Shown: piece by piece, positions 46,171-55,948 of the stretch | Position numbering within the stretch: position 1 is the first letter of the stretch | Layout: every line of letters begins with the position of its first letter | DNA from: Noviherbaspirillum_A sp963522035 | GTDB taxonomy: Bacteria > Pseudomonadota > Gammaproteobacteria > Burkholderiales > Burkholderiaceae_D | Reading direction: 5' to 3' | Length of the DNA: 64,000 nt | Assembly (NCBI GenBank): GCA_963522035.1 | Contig: CAUQYP010000001.1 | Span: 62,001 to 126,000, forward strand | Made by a program: the position numbers and the translations under genes | Notes under the pieces: generated by a model | Told to the model about the DNA's origin: nothing | What the model saw: only the letters and a program-made list of their open reading frames with translations | Database searches by the model: none

Positions 46171-46428
46171 CGACAACGCATGCAGTCCATCGGCCAACCA
46201 TACGCCGGCGCGATCACAATCCGATGGACTGTGCCAGCGAATGATCCGATGCCGCCTCACTCTCCCGAACATATACCTGGCCGCTTTCGAGGGTCCGCAG
46301 ATAGATGACGTGCCTTCAGTCTTGCCAAGGCTGCGCGATCAGCCGCACCAGCCCCACGCGCAATCAGGGAGTGATTGCCATGCCGGATCCGCTGGGACAT
46401 GCCACGAAACAACGAATTTGGAAAGACC

Positions 46429-47190
46429 ATGAGCATGCTTGATACGATTGAAGACCTGGACGCGCTGTTTGAGGCAACGGCAGCACAGCATGCGGCTGAT
46501 GCCACAGCCGAACCTGCACTATTGTCTGACATGGCCAGTGCGCTTGCAACAGGTCCGCATGCGGACCCATCCACGTCGATGCTTCCCGGCGGACAAAGTG
46601 ACAGGCCTCCCATGTTCGACCAGCTCGGCCATATCGTGCGCCAGCTGCATGATTCGCTGCGCGAACTGGATTACGACCGCAGCCTGTCCGATATTGCCAC
46701 TGAAGTCAACGACGCCACCGACCGGCTCGAGTACATTGCCACGCTGACCGAGCAGGCAGCCAACAAGGTGCTGAACTCGATCGACGAGGCGATGCCGGTG
46801 CAGGATGAGCTGATCCATATCGCCAGAAATGTGGATGCACGCTGGGCCGCGCTGTTCGGGGGCAAGGTGGGCTTGGATGAATTCAAACTGCTGGCGCAGG
46901 ATTCGCGCCAGTTCGCTGCCACCGTTGTCAGCGCTGGCGAAGCCGAAAAGGCGCGCCTCATGCAGATCATGATGGCGCAGGACTTCCAGGACATCACCGG
47001 CCAGATCATCAAGAAAGTGGTGATCATCACCCAGAAGCTTGAGCGCGAGTTGGCGCAGCTGCTGATCGACAACGCCCCGCACAAGGAGGAAAAGGAAAAG
47101 GTGGTGGACCTTCTTGCGGGCCCGGCGATGCCGGCCTCGGCCATGGTGCAAACCGATGTGGATGACTTGCTGGCCGATCTGGGTTTCTGA
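46429..47190 (+). CDS. cheZ: protein phosphatase CheZ
   Basis: A 253-aa protein from ATG 46429 (GGAAAG upstream); earlier in-frame ATGs lack a ribosome binding site. A long helical hairpin ends in the catalytic segment MAQDFQDITGQIIKKVVIIT, with the conserved Asp and Gln that dephosphorylate CheY-P. The C-terminal VDDLLADLGF is the CheY-binding helix. Its stop codon overlaps the cheA start (TGATG). The GC content is higher than in genes further left. Confidence 0.95.
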   Translation: MSMLDTIEDLDALFEATAAQHAADATAEPALLSDMASALATGPHADPSTSMLPGGQSDRPPMFDQLGHIVRQLHDSLRELDYDRSLSDIATEVNDATDRLEYIATLTEQAANKVLNSIDEAMPVQDELIHIARNVDARWAALFGGKVGLDEFKLLAQDSRQFAATVVSAGEAEKARLMQIMMAQDFQDITGQIIKKVVIITQKLERELAQLLIDNAPHKEEKEKVVDLLAGPAMPASAMVQTDVDDLLADLGF

Positions 47191-49016
47191 TGGACGACAT
47201 GCTCAAGGACTTCGTGGTCGAGGCGCTGGAACTGGCCGTCGATGTCGAGGAAAGGCTGTTGCAGTTGGAACGCTGGCCAAACGATTCGGAAACGCTCAAT
47301 GCAGTGTTCCGGTCCTTCCACACGATCAAGGGCGGTGCCGGTTTCATGAACCTGCCAGGCATGGTCTCGGCCTGCCACCTGACTGAAAACCTATTCGACG
47401 CGCTGCGTACCGGAAAGACCGCGGTCACGCCGCTGGCCATCGAGGCAGCGTTGCAGGCCAGCGGCTTTGTCGCCGACCTGCTCAACCAGCTGCACAACGG
47501 CGCCTCGCCCGAAAACCTGGCGCCAATGCCGCCGGAACTCGACCGCATCCTGACCGAGGCGATCAAAGGACGCCAGGCGGCGGCGGCGCCCGTCGCCGCG
47601 TCGCCCGCGGCTATTGCGGCAACCGCGCAGCCGGACATGAGCGGAGGCGAGGGCGTGGACTGGGTCACGTTCTACAACGCGGTGGTGCCGGCCGGCTGCC
47701 AGGTGGTACCGGTTCAGGCAGTTACCATGGAACTCGGGCCGGCGTCGCAAACAGCGGCACTAGCAGCCGCATCCCCTACGCCTCCAACAGCGCCGCAACC
47801 TGCCCAGAACTGGGACGGCGCAGAACGCCGCAACGCGCCGGCCGAGGGTCGTGCGCCGGAAGACAGCATCCGCGTCGACGCCGTCAAGCTCGACGCACTG
47901 CTGGAAGTTGCTGGCGAGTCGGTGCAGGCCGCTAACCAGGCCGCCGTGCTCCTCGAAAAGCTGCAGCAAATCAAGTTCGACGGCAGCGCAGCCACGCTGA
48001 TGGCGACCCTGTCGGAAACCCTGGGCCGGGCTTCGCGCTATGCGACCGAACTGCAGCGCGCCACGCTGGCCACGCGTATGCAGCCGGTCGGCAGGCTGTT
48101 CCAGAAGTTTCCGAGGCTGGTGCGCGAGCTGGCGCGCGACCTGGGCAAGGAAGTGGAACTGGTAATCGAGGGCGCGGAAACGGAAGTCGACCGGGTGGTG
48201 GTCGACAGCCTGTACGACCCGCTGGTCCACATGCTGCGCAATTCGCTCGACCACGGCATCGAAAGCCAAGACGAACGCGTGGCCGCCGACAAGCCGGGCG
48301 GATCGCGTATCATGCTCAAAGCCTGGCAGGAAGCAAACAGCGTGATGATCGTCATCTCCGACAACGGCCGCGGCATGGACCCGCAGCGGCTGCGCGCCAA
48401 GGCGATCGCCAACGGCCTGATCGCCGAGTCGGCCAGCCTGACGCCGGGCGAGGCGTATCAGCTGGTGTTCCTTCCCGGTTTTTCGACCAAGGATGTGGCT
48501 TCCAGCCTGTCCGGCCGCGGGGTCGGCATGGATGTGGTTAAGACCGCGGTCGACAAGCACCGCGGCGCCATTAGCATCGACTCGACCCTGGGCCTGGGCA
48601 CGGAATTTTCGATCCGGCTGCCGATCGAGCTGTCCATCGTCCCGACCATGCTGATGACTGCCGCCGGCGCGGCGCTGGGGATGCCGCTGGCGCTGGTGGA
48701 GCGGGTGGTCGAACTGCCCGAACAATTCATGCATGTAGGAAGCGCTCCGGTGCTGCGCGACCAGGGTCAGACCCTGCCGGTGCGCTCGCTGGCGGCCGCG
48801 CTGGGCTACGAAGCGGGCGAGGAACGGGTCGGCATCGTCGTCGCCGCGGCCAGTCCTTATGTACTGGCGGTGGTGGCGGTGGAAGGCACGGCCGACCTGG
48901 TCATCAAGCCGCTCACGGTGCTGTCGGTGCCGGGCATTACCGGCACGGCCCGTTCCGCCGAGGGCGAATTGGTGCTGGTGGTCGGCCTGTCCTTCCTGCT
49001 GGCCGGGTGTTACTAG
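47190..49016 (+). CDS. cheA: chemotaxis histidine kinase CheA
   Basis: A 608-aa kinase. The HPt domain has His44 in FRSFHTIKGGAGF. There follows a long Ala/Pro-rich linker (about 130-220) where a CheY-binding P2 domain would be expected but is not recognisable. The dimer domain begins with IRVDAVKLDALLEVAGESVQ, then HATPase (MLRNSLDHGIE, ISDNGRGM, GRGVGMDVV) and a CheW-like P5 domain to the end. The start overlaps the cheZ stop by one base. The GC content is well above that of neighbouring genes. It phosphorylates CheY, of which two copies are in the window. Confidence 0.95.
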   Translation: MDDMLKDFVVEALELAVDVEERLLQLERWPNDSETLNAVFRSFHTIKGGAGFMNLPGMVSACHLTENLFDALRTGKTAVTPLAIEAALQASGFVADLLNQLHNGASPENLAPMPPELDRILTEAIKGRQAAAAPVAASPAAIAATAQPDMSGGEGVDWVTFYNAVVPAGCQVVPVQAVTMELGPASQTAALAAASPTPPTAPQPAQNWDGAERRNAPAEGRAPEDSIRVDAVKLDALLEVAGESVQAANQAAVLLEKLQQIKFDGSAATLMATLSETLGRASRYATELQRATLATRMQPVGRLFQKFPRLVRELARDLGKEVELVIEGAETEVDRVVVDSLYDPLVHMLRNSLDHGIESQDERVAADKPGGSRIMLKAWQEANSVMIVISDNGRGMDPQRLRAKAIANGLIAESASLTPGEAYQLVFLPGFSTKDVASSLSGRGVGMDVVKTAVDKHRGAISIDSTLGLGTEFSIRLPIELSIVPTMLMTAAGAALGMPLALVERVVELPEQFMHVGSAPVLRDQGQTLPVRSLAAALGYEAGEERVGIVVAAASPYVLAVVAVEGTADLVIKPLTVLSVPGITGTARSAEGELVLVVGLSFLLAGCY

Positions 49017-49100
49017 CCGTGGCGCCCGACCAGATCGGCAGACGAAGGCTCGTGATGCCAACTGCAATTCTTTAAACACTCATTAGTGACAGAGGCTGCA

Positions 49101-49499
49101 ATGACAAATAAGAACCTGAAATTTCTAGTAGTCGACGATTTCCCGACAATGCGTCGGATCGTCATGAGTCTGTTGAAGGAGTTAGGCTATACCAATCTGT
49201 CCGAGGCAGAAAATGGCGCAGACGGCCTGGCAAAGCTGCGCACCAGCCATTTTGATTTTGTCGTCTCGGACTGGAACATGCCTGTCATGGATGGCCTGAC
49301 CATATTGCAGCACATCCGCGAGGATGTGGCATTGAAACATTTACCCGTGCTGATGGTAACTGCCGAAGCCAAGAAAGAAAACATTATTGCCGCGGCGCAG
49401 GCGGGTGCCAGCGGCTATGTGGTCAAGCCTTTCACGGCCAGGACCCTGCAGGACAAGCTTGCAAAAATCTTTGAAAAGAGGCATCAGGTCGCAGCCTGA
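49101..49499 (+). CDS. cheY: chemotaxis response regulator CheY (copy 2)
   Basis: A 132-aa receiver from ATG 49101; an ORF from 49086 would add five residues without a better ribosome binding site (AGAGG lies at 49091). It has DD in VVDDF, the phospho-Asp in VVSDWNMPVMDG and Lys in VVKPF. It follows cheA by 84 bp and is the probable main partner of this CheA/CheZ set. It differs from copy 1 (24695) at about 16 positions. A degenerate receiver and HD-GYP gene follow. Confidence 0.96.
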   Translation: MTNKNLKFLVVDDFPTMRRIVMSLLKELGYTNLSEAENGADGLAKLRTSHFDFVVSDWNMPVMDGLTILQHIREDVALKHLPVLMVTAEAKKENIIAAAQAGASGYVVKPFTARTLQDKLAKIFEKRHQVAA

Positions 49500-49513
49500 T
49501 AGAAGGAAAAACC

Positions 49514-49909
49514 ATGCTACGAGCAGCCATCCTGGATAACAGCGGCATTGCACGAGGACTATTGCGGACCATCCTAACCAATGGCGGCCACAATGTCATC
49601 AGTGAAAGTGGTGTCGCTTCTGCCAACCTATTGCGTCTGGCTCTGCTTGCGCCGCAACTGGTCTTCGTCGCGCTTGATCTGGAGCATAAAGATGCGCAGG
49701 AAACGCTGAAGAACTTGCGCAACAGCTTGCCGAAAACGCTCATTTTTGCGATGTCCTCTGCATTCACGGCTGAAATGATAAAGCAGGCAGCCGAACACGG
49801 CGCGAACAGTTTTGTTGTCAAACCTTTTAACGGGAAAGCAGTCCTGTCGTCCATTCGCATATCCGTCCTCAAACTCGTGGAACAGCAAAGGGTTGAAACA
49901 AAGGGTTAA
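49514..49909 (+). CDS. degenerate receiver-domain protein (copy 2)
   Basis: A 131-aa protein, 14 bp after cheY (AGAAGGAAAA before the ATG). It is the counterpart of the gene at 25109, with the same changed active site: Asp-Asn in ILDNSGIARG and Ala where the phospho-Asp should be (LVFVALDLEH). Thr/Ser (FAMSSAF) and Lys (FVVKPFN) regions are kept. It probably signals without phosphorylation, for example through CheY, CheA or the HD-GYP protein. The function is unknown. Confidence 0.85.
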   Translation: MLRAAILDNSGIARGLLRTILTNGGHNVISESGVASANLLRLALLAPQLVFVALDLEHKDAQETLKNLRNSLPKTLIFAMSSAFTAEMIKQAAEHGANSFVVKPFNGKAVLSSIRISVLKLVEQQRVETKG

Positions 49910-50023
49910 CCAGGGCGTGGCGCTACTTGCGACAATCCGAGAAATCGTTCCGAGAGGGCATGACGCCATGTCTTTAGGGCAATGGCTAATTTGGTACATC
50001 AGGAAGAAGAAAAAAGTGTCCGT

Positions 50024-51262
50024 ATGATCAAGAAGATCCAGTCGCACCAACTCAGGATCGGCATGTATGTGCATGCCCTTTCGCAGAATTGGGCCGCGCA
50101 TCCATTCCTGAGAAACCGTTTTCGGATTACCTCCAGCGGAGAAATTCAGAAAATTATCGAAGCAGGTATTACTGAACTGGACATCGATACGGTCAAAGGT
50201 TTGAATGCCGTCGAAGGGACAGTGTGCGAACCCGTCATCCCAGTACCTGTCCACAAGGAGGCGACCGCGGTCAAGGCGGTCTCAGCCATTGCTGCGGGAG
50301 CCGTTCCCTTCACTGAGGAAGTCGTGCGTGCGCGCCTGCTCAAGGACCAGGCATTGCATCTGGTGCGTGACATGATGCAGGATGCGCGACTCGGAAAAAT
50401 CATTGCGCTCGAACGCGCGCAGCCCATGGTGCAGGAAATGGTTGCCTCCATCACGCGCAATGCCAGTGCGTTGCTTGCCCTGCGCCAGATCAAGGACAAG
50501 GACGAGTACACTTTTCTCCACTCCGTGAACGTATGTGCCCTATTAGCGGCCTTTTGTCATTCGCAAGGCATGAGGCCACAGTTAACCTACCAGGCCGCCT
50601 TGGGAGGACTGGTGCATGACATCGGGAAGTCTCTGATACCGGACACCATCCTGAACAAGCCGGGACGCCTGACAGAAGCAGAATTCGATGTCATCAAGCG
50701 CCATCCGCAAGACGGACATGCGATTCTGTCTGCCATTCCCGGTATCGGCCCGACTCCGCTTGAAATCACGCTTCGTCACCACGAACGGCTCGATGGCAAT
50801 GGCTATCCAGACGGGCTTCGTGGGGACGCCGTCAGTGAACTGGCACAGATGGCCGCTATTGTCGATGTGTACGATGCGATCACGGCGGAGCGTTGCTACC
50901 ATAAGGCCATGTCGCCGGCCAATGCGTTGGGCAAGCTCCATGAATGGAGCACGACCCAATATAGTCGGCGCCTTGTACAGGCATTTATTCGCTGCATCGG
51001 CATCTATCCTTCAGGTTCGCTGGTCCTTCTCCAGTCAGGTCGCCTTGGGGTGGTGACTCAGCAGCACCAGGAAAATTTGCTGACCCCCACCGTCAACGTC
51101 TTTTTCAGCACCCGCTCAAACACCTATATTCCGCCGCAGACGGTTGACTTGTCAAAGTCGTCTGGTATCAGTAAGGGCGATAAAATCCTGCGTGCGGAAT
51201 CGCTGGAAAGATGGGGGTTTGATCCATTGCGTTTTCTCGAAATTTCTGAAATCTATAAGTAG
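50024..51262 (+). CDS. HD-GYP cyclic-di-GMP phosphodiesterase
   Basis: A 412-aa protein from ATG 50024 (AGGAAGAAGAAAAAA upstream; the frame is open from 49982). The N-terminal about 130 residues form a DUF3391-like domain (SHQLRIGMYVHALSQNWAAH). The HD-GYP domain has the metal-binding His198-Asp199 in GLVHDIGKSLIP and H252-H253-E254 to P262 (HHERLDGNGYP). HD-GYP enzymes break cyclic di-GMP to pGpG or GMP and so favour motility. It follows cheY and the degenerate receiver, which fits a link between chemotaxis and c-di-GMP. A broken copy of its 5' end is at 25622. Confidence 0.94.
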   Translation: MIKKIQSHQLRIGMYVHALSQNWAAHPFLRNRFRITSSGEIQKIIEAGITELDIDTVKGLNAVEGTVCEPVIPVPVHKEATAVKAVSAIAAGAVPFTEEVVRARLLKDQALHLVRDMMQDARLGKIIALERAQPMVQEMVASITRNASALLALRQIKDKDEYTFLHSVNVCALLAAFCHSQGMRPQLTYQAALGGLVHDIGKSLIPDTILNKPGRLTEAEFDVIKRHPQDGHAILSAIPGIGPTPLEITLRHHERLDGNGYPDGLRGDAVSELAQMAAIVDVYDAITAERCYHKAMSPANALGKLHEWSTTQYSRRLVQAFIRCIGIYPSGSLVLLQSGRLGVVTQQHQENLLTPTVNVFFSTRSNTYIPPQTVDLSKSSGISKGDKILRAESLERWGFDPLRFLEISEIYK

Positions 51263-51362
51263 AGGAGCAAAAAAGTCGCTACAAAATTACAAATTAGAAA
51301 CAGCGCATCCCCGGCTCTTGTGCGCGTCGGTTCTAAATAACGCACATCCTTGATGTAGAGTC

Positions 51363-51966
51363 GAAGATAATTCTATAGTTACCGACAATCACATCCAGAA
51401 TGCAAGAATACTGATTGTCGATGACTGCGAGCGCAACACTTGGTCTTTGGAAGAGTTTCTACGGCTGGGCGGTTACAGTCAGGTATCCTGGTGTGCCGAG
51501 GCGGGTTGTGGCGCCCCCTGCACAGCAAAAACCACTACGACCTGATCCTGCTGGACATGCATATGCCCGATATGAACGGGCTAGGCGTGATGAAGGCATT
51601 GCAGGAAACCGATATAGATCCCTACCTGCCCGTGCTTGCGATTACGGGGGACAAGACGCTCAAGCAAACCGTGCTGAAAAGCGGCGTCCGCGATTTCGTG
51701 ACCAAACCGTATGATCTTGCTGAACTGGGGATCCGGATCCGCAATGTGCTGGAACTCTGCCTGCTCTACAAGGCAGCCACAGAATACGGTCGTCTACAGG
51801 AAGAACGGGCGCTGCGTGACCCGTTGACAAGTCTGTCGAATAGACGTTTGATGGAAGACCGGATCGAGCACGGCATTGCCCACGCTGTTCGAAATGGACG
51901 AAAAATGACACTCATGTATGTGGACCTTGATGGCTTCAAGTAGATCAATGACCGGCACGGGCATCT
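51363..51966 (+). pseudogene. broken receiver-GGDEF diguanylate cyclase gene
   Basis: No start codon is seen before ARILIVDDCERNTWSLEEFL (receiver N-terminus with DD). After EAGCGAP the frame shifts, and LHSKNHYDLILLDMHMPDMN continues with the phospho-Asp and VTKPYD in a second frame. A GGDEF domain then begins (LRDPLTSLSNRRLMEDRIEH; YVDLDGFK), has TAG at 51941-51943 where such proteins often carry a Gln or similar residue before INDRHGH, and is cut by an IS66 relic at about 51967. The GGDEF motif itself is gone, so no cyclase can be made. Confidence 0.85.
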
Positions 51967-52920
51967 GCCCAGCAGGCTGCCTCGACGCGAGTGTCGTTAA
52001 AGAGCTTGTCGTAGCCGGCAAATCCATCGGCATGGATGACGCCCTTAAAGTCCTGCAGATGCGTCTGAGGATGCTCGCCCTTGCGGTCCGGCGAATAAGC
52101 CATCCATAGTGCTGGCGCGCTGCTCTGTCCTGCAGGCCGTTCGTCGCGCACGTACGCCCACAGACGCCTGGTAACTTTCTTGCCGCGACCCGGCGCGAGC
52201 ACTGGCACCGGCGTGTCGTCGGCATGCACGGTCGCACCGGCCAGGACATGACGGCGCAGCGCGTCGATCAGGGGCCGTAGCAGGCGGCTGGCGCCGCCTA
52301 CCCATTCAGCCAGTGTCGAGCGTTCGAGCTCGACCCCTTCGCGTGCATATATCTGGCTTTGGCGGTAGAGCGGCAAATGATCACCATATTTGGCCACCAG
52401 GACATGGGCCAGTAACCCTGGACCGGCGATACCGCGCTCAATGGAACGGGATGGTGCCGGCGCCTGCACCAGCGTGTCGCACTGTGTACAGGTGAATTTC
52501 GGTCGGACATGCCGGATGACGCGGAAGCTCGCCGGAAAAAATTCGAGCTGCTCGGCGACGTCTTCGCCAATCGCTTGCAGGGCGCCGCCGCAGTTTGGGC
52601 AATCGCATGCCGGGGCAGGATAGGTGACAGTATCGCGCGGCAAATGGTCCGGCAGCGGCTTGCGAGCACGTTTGGTTCGTGCCGCTTTGACTGCTTCTGT
52701 GGCCGGCGCCGGGTCTTCGGCTTCATTGGCCTGGAATTCCTCGAGCTTCAATTCGAGTTACGCGATCTGCTCGTCGAGCTTCTCGGATTTGCGGCCGAAC
52801 CGCTGGCGGCGCAGTGCGGCAAGCTGGATTTGCGGCGTCTCGATGATCAGCTGGCGGGTATTCACCGTCGCTTCCAGCGACCTGACCTGTGCGCCCTGAC
52901 TGAGCACCAATGCCCTAGCC
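51967..52920 (-). pseudogene. IS66-family transposase TnpC, 5' part with a nonsense codon
   Basis: Reading from the right: LIIETPQIQLAALRRQRFGR then KSEKLDEQIA, a TAA at 52758-52760 where Gln is expected, then LELKLEEFQANEAED, the zinc-binding part (CDCPNCGGALQAIGEDVAEQ, FTCTQCDTLVQ), and the DDE core (HADDTPVPVLAPGRGKK; VIHADGFAGYDKLF) up to VEAACWA. The last third is missing, and beyond it the interrupted GGDEF gene resumes. A separate IS66 C-terminal relic lies at 59446. No tnpA/tnpB is present. Confidence 0.9.
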
Positions 52921-52929
52921 CAATTACTA

Positions 52930-53050
52930 AAGTTTTAAGAGGGAAAGATTTCCAAAGCAATGCGGACAATTGAGCGACAACTTCAGGGTAGTCGCAAAGC
53001 AACGTCTTAGCCTGCTGACGCACGGCTCCCGGCACATCCGGTGTCGATCA
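52930..53050 (-). pseudogene. fragment resembling BPSL0761-family small proteins
   Basis: The minus-strand frame gives STPDVPGAVRQQAKTLLCDY followed by PEVVAQLSALLW. It recalls the ending of the small BPSL0761 family (TPxVPxxVRxxAxxLLRHYP) from memory. It has no start codon and abuts the IS66 relic. The following DNA, 53051-53608, contains an 86-codon plus-strand frame (53041-53301) without motif, then AT-rich sequence; I assign no gene there. Confidence 0.35.
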
Positions 53051-53608
53051 GGGTCGGTTTATTCCCTAGTAGGCAGCAAGGACGCTTCATTGATCGTGGA
53101 CAACACTTAGCTTCCCAAGCAAGGCAAGCAAGCCAATTGTTAGATGTTAGTCTCAGTCACCCTAGCGCGCTAGGACTTGCCAGTGTTGATCACCCTGCAG
53201 CTCTAGGCAGTCCATCAATTCAAAATAATGAACAAGAATGCGTAGGCAAGGAAGAAAACACATTCCATGACAATCAACAAGTAGACAAACAACGTCAGTG
53301 ATTGATAAAGGCCTAGCAGCACCCTTTGTCGATTCGGAATGTACAAAAAAATTTTTGATGCCCCTTAATTTTCCAAAGCGAGTGTCGTTATTAGAACGAA
53401 TACGGAGGGGTTACCGAAACATTGCATCTTGCCATGATTTGAGTGACGGTTGGCATCGATCTGGGAAATGAAAAATTGTCGGTCTGGCGGTTTACTAATA
53501 TGTGCCCAACCAAATTGGCGATTGTTTCCGTTTTAAAAAAAACATTTCAAAAATCAACCCCGATTATTTCAGCTACATAAATACAAGACAAGACAAGGCA
53601 AGTTGAAC

Positions 53609-55948
53609 ATGGTGCAGCATTCCGCGTCGTTATATGAAAGGTTCCTATCTGTTTTACAGCGGTTGGTCCCAAAACGGTTCAAATATTCCGCCAACGATGT
53701 TCAAAAAGTCGAGACGTTCCTGACCGCGTCCATTGTTGCGCTGACCATCGTCTTTGCTTATGCCATTCTCTACTATGTACTCAAAGACAATGTCGCCGCG
53801 CGACTATGCTGGATCGCGGTATTCATCACTTTCGCCAATGTGGTGCTATTTAGGATTTTTGGATTTCTTGCCACAGCCCGGGATGTCCTGCTAATTACCA
53901 TTTTCTGCCTGCTGTTCGGCCTCAGTTGCCGGCTTGGCGGCATCAGCGCGCCGACTATTATCTGGTTCACGGTGTGCCCTGCTGCAGTAATCGGAAGCGG
54001 GGGACGCAAACAAGGGCTTACATGGGCAGCTGCAGTATTTATTGCTATTGTAACAATCTATTTCCTTGACGTGCAAGGCTACCTTCCAAAGCCAACCGTA
54101 ACAAGCTTGCGTTTTCTCAGCGTGATCTCGACCATAAGCTTTCTTGTGACCATCACCCTAGTGGTGACAATTTTTGAGCAAATCAGCACGCTGGCATTAT
54201 CACGCTTAGACACGGCCATCGAAAACATTCGGCAGGAAAAAGAAAAAGCACAGGTCACGCTCCAGTCAATTGGCGATGCAGTGATCACGACTGATGCAGA
54301 GATGGTTATTGACTACCTGAACCCGATTGCGGAGACACTGACCGGCTGGACCACCGCCGATGCGAAGGGTCTACACATGGACGATATATTCAATATTTTT
54401 AGCGAGACATCCGGTTTGCCAGCAGTGAACCCAATCAGGGAATGCCTGGAGAAAAACAGCATCATCGAAATGGACAATCACACCATTCTGGTACGGCATT
54501 CCGATAACAAAGAATTCCATATTGAAGATTCCGCTGCCCCGATCCGACGTCAGGACGGAAGCATACTTGGCGCCGTTATGGTGTTTCATGATGTGACCGA
54601 GCGCAGGTTGGCACAAAGCCGTCTTCAGCATATTGCCTATCACGACGCATTGACCGGCTTGCCCAACCGCGCGTTTTTTTCCAAAACCCTGTCGACAGCA
54701 ATCAGCTTAGCGCGCTTGTCCGGAACGCATGTTGCGGTACTTTTCTTGGATCTAGACCGTTTCAAGACTATTAACGACAGCCTTGGGCACGGTATAGGAG
54801 ACGAATTGCTCATTGCCGTCGCCAAGCGTCTTAAACAATGCATACGCGAAAATGACCTGGTATGCCGGATGGGTGGGGACGAATTCACCGCTATCATAAA
54901 CAACATAGAGTCTCCTCAGATCGTTGCCGGGATTGCCGAAAAAATAAGTAAAAGTATTGGCAAGCCGTTCAATATCCAGAACAATGTATTGCATGTTACA
55001 ACTAGTATAGGCATCACCGTCTATCCGGACGATGGAGAAAACATTGAGGCGTTGTTAAAAAATGCCGACACCGCAATGTATGTTGCAAAGGACAGCGGCA
55101 GGGGAAATTACCGGTATTACGACCTGGCCATGCGGGAAAAAGCGGACAGTCAATGGCAAATGGAAAATGCACTACATGCCGCCCTTGAAAATAATGAGTT
55201 TTTCCTCGAATATCAACCGAAACTGGATCTCGACCGCAATGTCGTCGTCGGCAGCGAGGCACTTATACGCTGGCAAAACCCGGAATTCGGTCGGGTGATG
55301 CCATCGGAATTTATTCCAAAGCTGGAGGAGTCGGGCGGGATCATTTCAGTTGGACACTGGGTCATGAAGACTGCAATTTATCAAGCAAAGCGCTGGTTCG
55401 ACAGCGGGCACCCAATTGTGGTATCGGTCAATGTCTCAGCTCGTCAATTTAAGCAGCAAGGGCTCACTGCGCAGATAAGCAAATTACTGGCGGAGTCAGG
55501 CTTGCCCGCATCGTTGTTGCAAGTGGAGATTACCGAAAGCTTTCTGATGGACGACGCCGAGCGCGGTGAGGTAGTCATTCGTGATTTGCGTGAAATGGGC
55601 GTCCTAGTGGCACTGGACGATTTCGGCACCGGCTTTTCGTCACTTAGCTACTTGCGTCGTTTTTCGATCGATGAACTCAAGATAGACCGGTCGTTCATTG
55701 TGGATATGGAGTCAAATGAGACTGCACAAAAGATTGTTGAAATTGTCATTGCACTAGGTCAGGCACTTGGTATGCGCGTGACTGCAGAGGGCGTCGAAAC
55801 CGAGAACCAGCGGATACATTTACAGCAACTCGGCTGCGATGAAATACAGGGCTATTTTTTTAGCCGCCCGCTGCGCGAGGACACATTCACTAGTTTTATC
55901 GTAAGTCACTCGCTGTCCAATACAGCTTCGAGCGGTGGGGTAAGTTAG
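53609..55948 (+). CDS. membrane PAS-GGDEF-EAL protein (c-di-GMP turnover)
   Basis: A 779-aa protein from ATG 53609 (AAGGCAAG upstream; an in-frame TTG lies 6 bp earlier). About five to six membrane helices lie between residues 40 and 200 (ASIVALTIVFAYAILYYVL; VLLITIFCLLFGLSC; ISTISFLVTITLVVTIF), forming a MASE-like sensor. A PAS domain follows (about 215-335), then GGDEF with an intact RMGGDEF motif (422-426) and EAL with SEALIRWQ (550-552) plus the catalytic segments EITES and DDFGTGFSS. Both active sites look complete, so it could make or break c-di-GMP. It stands alone, and the region before it has IS debris. Confidence 0.93.
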   Translation: MVQHSASLYERFLSVLQRLVPKRFKYSANDVQKVETFLTASIVALTIVFAYAILYYVLKDNVAARLCWIAVFITFANVVLFRIFGFLATARDVLLITIFCLLFGLSCRLGGISAPTIIWFTVCPAAVIGSGGRKQGLTWAAAVFIAIVTIYFLDVQGYLPKPTVTSLRFLSVISTISFLVTITLVVTIFEQISTLALSRLDTAIENIRQEKEKAQVTLQSIGDAVITTDAEMVIDYLNPIAETLTGWTTADAKGLHMDDIFNIFSETSGLPAVNPIRECLEKNSIIEMDNHTILVRHSDNKEFHIEDSAAPIRRQDGSILGAVMVFHDVTERRLAQSRLQHIAYHDALTGLPNRAFFSKTLSTAISLARLSGTHVAVLFLDLDRFKTINDSLGHGIGDELLIAVAKRLKQCIRENDLVCRMGGDEFTAIINNIESPQIVAGIAEKISKSIGKPFNIQNNVLHVTTSIGITVYPDDGENIEALLKNADTAMYVAKDSGRGNYRYYDLAMREKADSQWQMENALHAALENNEFFLEYQPKLDLDRNVVVGSEALIRWQNPEFGRVMPSEFIPKLEESGGIISVGHWVMKTAIYQAKRWFDSGHPIVVSVNVSARQFKQQGLTAQISKLLAESGLPASLLQVEITESFLMDDAERGEVVIRDLREMGVLVALDDFGTGFSSLSYLRRFSIDELKIDRSFIVDMESNETAQKIVEIVIALGQALGMRVTAEGVETENQRIHLQQLGCDEIQGYFFSRPLREDTFTSFIVSHSLSNTASSGGVS

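Noticed and set aside
53041..53301. 86-codon frame on the plus strand with GTG start
   Set aside because: No ribosome binding site or domain, and it follows directly on a relic read from the other strand.
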